NCBI GenBank assembly: GCA_046482855.1
Contig: JAWOEH010000133.1
Span: forward strand, 1 to 17,363
Reading direction: 5' to 3'
Length of the DNA: 17,363 nucleotides
Source: CAYVSF01 sp046482855
GTDB taxonomy: Bacteria > Bacteroidota > Bacteroidia > Bacteroidales > UBA12077
Below the pieces are notes generated by a model. It searched no databases. It saw only the letters and a list, made by a program, of their open reading frames with translations, and was not told where the DNA came from. The position numbers and the translations under genes were made by a program. Each line of letters opens with the position of its first letter. Position 1 is the stretch's first letter. This document shows, one piece after another, positions 15,652 through 17,363 of the stretch.

Positions 15652-15764
15652 CCTGTCAGCGTGCCTTGCACCTGACAGCGTCAATTCTAAAATAGCGAAT
15701 CATCTATTTTAATGCAGATTTCCTTTTTTATTCTTGGTCAGAACCAAAAACAAACGCTGTCAGG
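15652..15764 (+). repeat. REP-like unit, copy 2 (A subtype, deleted 3' end)
   Basis: A 113-bp unit with hairpin loop CTT, second small hairpin AAAATAG-N8-CTATTTT, and an A-type core (TTTTTTATTCTTGGTCAGAA). It ends ACGCTGTCAGG because a 17-base segment present after copies 3 and 4 is missing. The preceding bases are AGAC. Confidence 0.88.
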
Positions 15765-15848
15765 CCTGCCTGCCGCAGGACGGTTTGCCTACCGCAGGCA
15801 GGTTTGTCTGACGCAGGCAGGTTTGGCCGAAAAAATGAAACCTCCCGA
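15765..15848 (+). repeat. GC-rich linker with 19-bp tandem repeats
   Basis: After a CCTGCCTGCC start, three tandem ~19-base units of the form GCAGG(CA/AC)GGTTTGnCTnnC follow, then GGCCGAAAAAATGAAACCTCCCG. The linker separates copies 2 and 3. Reverse-complement pairing of CCTGCC with GGCAGG allows several hairpins. Confidence 0.75.
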
Positions 15849-15960
15849 CCTGTCAGCGTGCTTTGCACCTGACAACGTCAACTCTAAATTAGCGAATCAT
15901 CTATTTTAATGCAGAGTTCCTTTTTTATTCTTGGTCAGAATTAAAACAAACGCTGACAGG
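15849..15960 (+). repeat. REP-like unit, copy 3 (A subtype)
   Basis: A 112-bp unit (one A fewer in the run before the end). The hairpin loop is TTT, and the second hairpin has an AAATTAG arm. It ends CGCTGACAGG and is followed by CTTACAGCGCTGTCAGG, which completes an inverted second palindrome at 15953-15976 (CTGACAG / CTGTCAG with an offset G). This gives a BIME-like pair of opposed REPs. Confidence 0.88.
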
Positions 15961-16060
15961 CTTACAGCGCTGTCAGGCCTGCCTGCCGTAGGTAGGTTTG
16001 TCTGCCGCAGGATGGCCTGCCTGACGCAGGCAGGTTTGGCCGAAAAATGAAACCTCCCGA
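15961..16060 (+). repeat. GC-rich linker with perfect 8-bp palindrome
   Basis: Contains the second palindrome arm, a partly degenerate set of 19-base repeats, and the perfect hairpin CCTGCCTG-ACG-CAGGCAGG at 16016-16034, then GGCCGAAAAATGAAACCTCCC leading into copy 4. Confidence 0.75.
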
Positions 16061-16173
16061 CCTGTCAGCGTGCTTTGCACCTGACAGCGTCAATTCTAAA
16101 ATAGCGAATCATCTATTTTAATGCAGAGTTCCTTTTTTATTCATGGTCAGAATTAAAAACAAACGCTGACAGG
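16061..16173 (+). repeat. REP-like unit, copy 4 (A subtype)
   Basis: A full 113-bp unit with loop TTT, intact second hairpin (AAAATAG / CTATTTT) and A-type core. Like copy 3 it is followed by the 17-base segment that makes the opposed palindrome (16166-16189). Confidence 0.9.
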
Positions 16174-16290
16174 CTTACAGCGCTGTCAGGCCTGCTTGCC
16201 GCAGGACGGTTTGTCTGATGCAGGACGGTTTGTCTGACGCAGGACGGTTTGGCAAGACAAAGAAAATCTTCCGACAGATCAGCGTTGATA
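16174..16290 (+). repeat. Linker with three 19-bp repeats and a broken unit start
   Basis: Three tandem copies of GCAGGACGGTTTGnCTGA(C/T) or close variants run from 16200. At about 16268 the bases CTTCCGACAGATCAGCGTTGAT resemble a degenerate start of another unit (compare CTCCCGACCTGTCAGCGTGC), cut off where the RAYT promoter begins. Confidence 0.6.
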
Positions 16291-16310
16291 TCAAAATCTA
16301 GCCTTGTTTT

Positions 16311-16341
16311 TTTGAAGTAATTGCAATAAATCATAACTTTA
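16311..16341 (+). promoter_or_regulatory. RAYT gene promoter (-33 TTTG, -7 TAACTTTA)
   Basis: TTTG at 16311-16314 is separated by 19 bp from TAACTTTA at 16334-16341, seven of eight positions of TAnnTTTG. This is the standard Bacteroidota sigma spacing. Transcription should start near 16347, 14 bp before the ATG. Confidence 0.6.
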
Positions 16342-16360
16342 TGTAATAAGTAAGTAAAAA

Positions 16361-17044
16361 ATGGAAGTACTTGAAAATGGACATTATTACCATATTTACA
16401 ATCGTGGAGTAAATTCAGAAACATTATTTCAAGAGAAAAAAAATTACTCTGATTTTTTACAGCTTTATCAAAAATACATATCCCCCATAGCCGATACTTA
16501 CGCATATTGTTTAATGAACAACCACTTTCATTTTCTTATCAGAATAAAAGAAAAAATAGTTTATAAATATTCAAAGGTTGATTTCCCAAATATAAACAGG
16601 CCGGGTTCTATAGATGTTTCAAGGTTTGATCAAGTAAAGTGGGAAACCACCAGATTATCAACTAATAGTACAACTGATAAGATCAAAAGGAAAATCCCAA
16701 ATCCATCTAAGCATTTTTCCCATTTTTTTAATGCATATGCAAGCTATTATAAAAGAATCTTTTATCGTACAGGTCCTTTATTTGAAAGACCATTCAAACG
16801 TAATCATATTGAAAATCAGTTACATCTAAAAAACTTAGTATACTATATCCACCACAATCCTGTAAAACATGGTTTTATTGAAGATATGGCGCAATATAAA
16901 TGGAGCTCGTACAAAACTATACTATCAGGTGAAAAATCTTTCCTCAACACAAAAGAAGTAATTGATTGGTTTGGAGATATGGAAAGCTTCCGTCAGTTTC
17001 ATATAATGGAACAGGATTTAGACAAAATAAAAAAGCATTTATAA
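16361..17044 (+). CDS. REP-associated tyrosine transposase (RAYT, HUH/Y1 family)
   Basis: A 227-residue HUH single-strand nuclease related to IS200/IS605 TnpA. The N-terminus has the family start YYHIYNRG at 9-16. The HUH motif is His55-Phe-His57 in YCLMNNHFHFLI. The C-terminal half has a tyrosine-rich helix NAYASYYKRIFYRTGPLFE (124-142), where the catalytic Tyr should lie, then YYIHHNPVKHGF at 161-172 and YKWSSY at 179-184. These signatures appear intact. RAYTs cut and join REP hairpins and are usually single-copy and domesticated. The gene is visibly more AT-rich than the repeats around it and has its own promoter. It stands within an array of imperfect palindromes, its likely substrate. 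Which tyrosine is catalytic is not settled here. Confidence 0.92.
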   Translation: MEVLENGHYYHIYNRGVNSETLFQEKKNYSDFLQLYQKYISPIADTYAYCLMNNHFHFLIRIKEKIVYKYSKVDFPNINRPGSIDVSRFDQVKWETTRLSTNSTTDKIKRKIPNPSKHFSHFFNAYASYYKRIFYRTGPLFERPFKRNHIENQLHLKNLVYYIHHNPVKHGFIEDMAQYKWSSYKTILSGEKSFLNTKEVIDWFGDMESFRQFHIMEQDLDKIKKHL

Positions 17045-17073
17045 CAAATATTAATTTACAGGCTCCCTCCAGA

Positions 17074-17186
17074 CCTGTCAGCGTGCCTTGCACCTGACAG
17101 CGTCAATTCTAAAATAGCGACGCATCTATTTTAATGCAGAGTTCCTTTTTTATTCTTGGTCAGAATTAAAAACAAACGCTGTCAGG
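17074..17186 (+). repeat. REP-like unit, copy 5 (A subtype, deleted 3' end)
   Basis: A 113-bp unit with loop CTT and second hairpin AAAATAG-CGACGCAT-CTATTTT. It ends ACGCTGTCAGG like copy 2, lacking the 17-base segment. Preceded by AGAC. Confidence 0.9.
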
Positions 17187-17231
17187 CCTGCCTGACGCAG
17201 GCAGGTTTGGCCAAAAAATGAAACCTCCCGA
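17187..17231 (+). repeat. Short GC-rich linker with perfect palindrome
   Basis: CCTGCCTG-ACG-CAGGCAGG (17187-17205) followed by GTTTGGCC-type bases and AAATGAAACCTCCCGA. It is the minimal form of the linkers at 15765 and 15961, with the internal 19-base repeats absent. Confidence 0.8.
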
Positions 17232-17344
17232 CCTGTCAGCGTGCCTTGCACCTGACAGCGTCAATTCTAAAATAGCAACTCATCTATTTTAATGCAAATT
17301 TCCTCTTGCAGGCATGGTAAGAAGGTAAAACAAACGCTAACAGG
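17232..17344 (+). repeat. REP-like unit, copy 6 (B subtype)
   Basis: A 113-bp unit with loop CTT, loop CAACTCAT in the second hairpin, and the B-type 3' half seen in copies 0 and 1. It ends ACGCTAACAGG, one base off the exact inverse of its start. The following 19 bases match those after copy 1. Confidence 0.88.
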
Positions 17345-17363
17345 CAGATCTGACCAATCATAT

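Larger units (their letters stand above)
15294..16360. other. Intergenic region between the small exported genes and the RAYT gene
   Basis: The first 240 bp are AT-rich and non-repetitive; the promoter of the three-gene minus-strand cassette should be here, but no clear TAnnTTTG / TTTG pair was found. From 15534 on it is repeat array, listed copy by copy. The last 50 bp hold the RAYT promoter. Open frames that cross the array do not resemble proteins. Confidence 0.65.
15534..17363 (+). mobile_element. RAYT gene with flanking REP/BIME-like repeat array
   Basis: A composite of one transposase gene (16361-17044) and six direct copies of a 113-bp unit: four to its left (the first truncated) and two to its right, all in the same orientation. 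GC-rich linkers separate most of them. The last 19 bases of the window repeat the sequence after the truncated copy, so the array continues past the edge. It matches the genome layout of REP-associated tyrosine transposases, which are single-copy genes surrounded by non-autonomous palindromes. No insertion-sequence ends with target duplications could be defined. Confidence 0.8.
17045..17363. other. Intergenic region after the RAYT gene, to the window edge
   Basis: Holds no gene. A 29-bp AT-rich lead ending GGCTCCCTCCAGA is followed by two repeat units and their linkers. There is no obvious intrinsic terminator for the RAYT gene other than the hairpin of copy 5, which has no T tract. Confidence 0.7.

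Noticed and set aside
15712..15909. Possible plus-strand protein of 65 residues across the repeats
   Set aside because: It lies wholly in repeat units and linkers, has no start context and no protein-like composition.
16137..16505. Minus-strand frame of 122 codons
   Set aside because: It overlaps repeats and the start of the RAYT gene in antisense and has no family features.
15652..17344. CRISPR array
   Set aside because: Repeats are 113 bp with GC-rich linkers that are themselves repeated; there are no unique spacers of uniform length and no cas genes.

Overview
The window looks like chromosomal DNA of a Bacteroidota bacterium, plausibly Marinilabiliales or Bacteroidales. The grounds are TTTG / TAnnTTTG promoter elements, few Shine-Dalgarno sequences, Bacteroidota-style exported proteins, a hybrid sensor kinase with a periplasmic binding domain, and moderate GC. 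No rRNA, tRNA, prophage or CRISPR is visible. The assignment comes from gene style and is not proven.

Layout. (1) 1-2702, plus strand: end of an arginine-biosynthesis operon, argD (3' part only), argC and argJ, closed by a clear intrinsic terminator. (2) 2784-3390, plus: a single HAD-family sugar-phosphate phosphatase or mutase with its own -7 box. (3) 3432-9949, minus: an uptake operon read from a 976-residue exported TPR protein into a lipoprotein substrate-binding protein (29-bp gene overlap), a BtuC/FecD permease with a TTG start, an ATPase with an unusual C-terminal extension, and a small two-helix membrane protein. The ligand is probably an iron chelate, heme or corrinoid. (4) 10040-12508, plus, divergent: a hybrid histidine kinase (SBP_bac_3, one TM helix, PAS, HisKA, HATPase, REC). 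(5) 12825-15293, minus: a three-gene cassette of two tandem small exported paralogues sharing an exact C-x7-C spacing, followed by a 585-residue exported protein with a thioredoxin-like CPRC motif and a probable beta-propeller region. I do not recognise this cassette. (6) 15534-17363: a REP/BIME-like repeat array built on a 113-bp unit, interrupted by a RAYT (REP-associated HUH/Y1 transposase) gene. A solitary copy of the unit lies at 12553-12665, after the kinase gene.

Two things stand out. First, the RAYT gene sits inside an array of its likely substrate. Units begin with a bulged hairpin, carry short inverted termini, exist as two 3'-half subfamilies, and show a 17-bp indel polymorphism. 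Second, the two-paralogue plus CPRC-protein cassette resembles a secreted redox or peptide system. Its last gene is preceded by mutually exclusive intercistronic hairpins that could gate translation.
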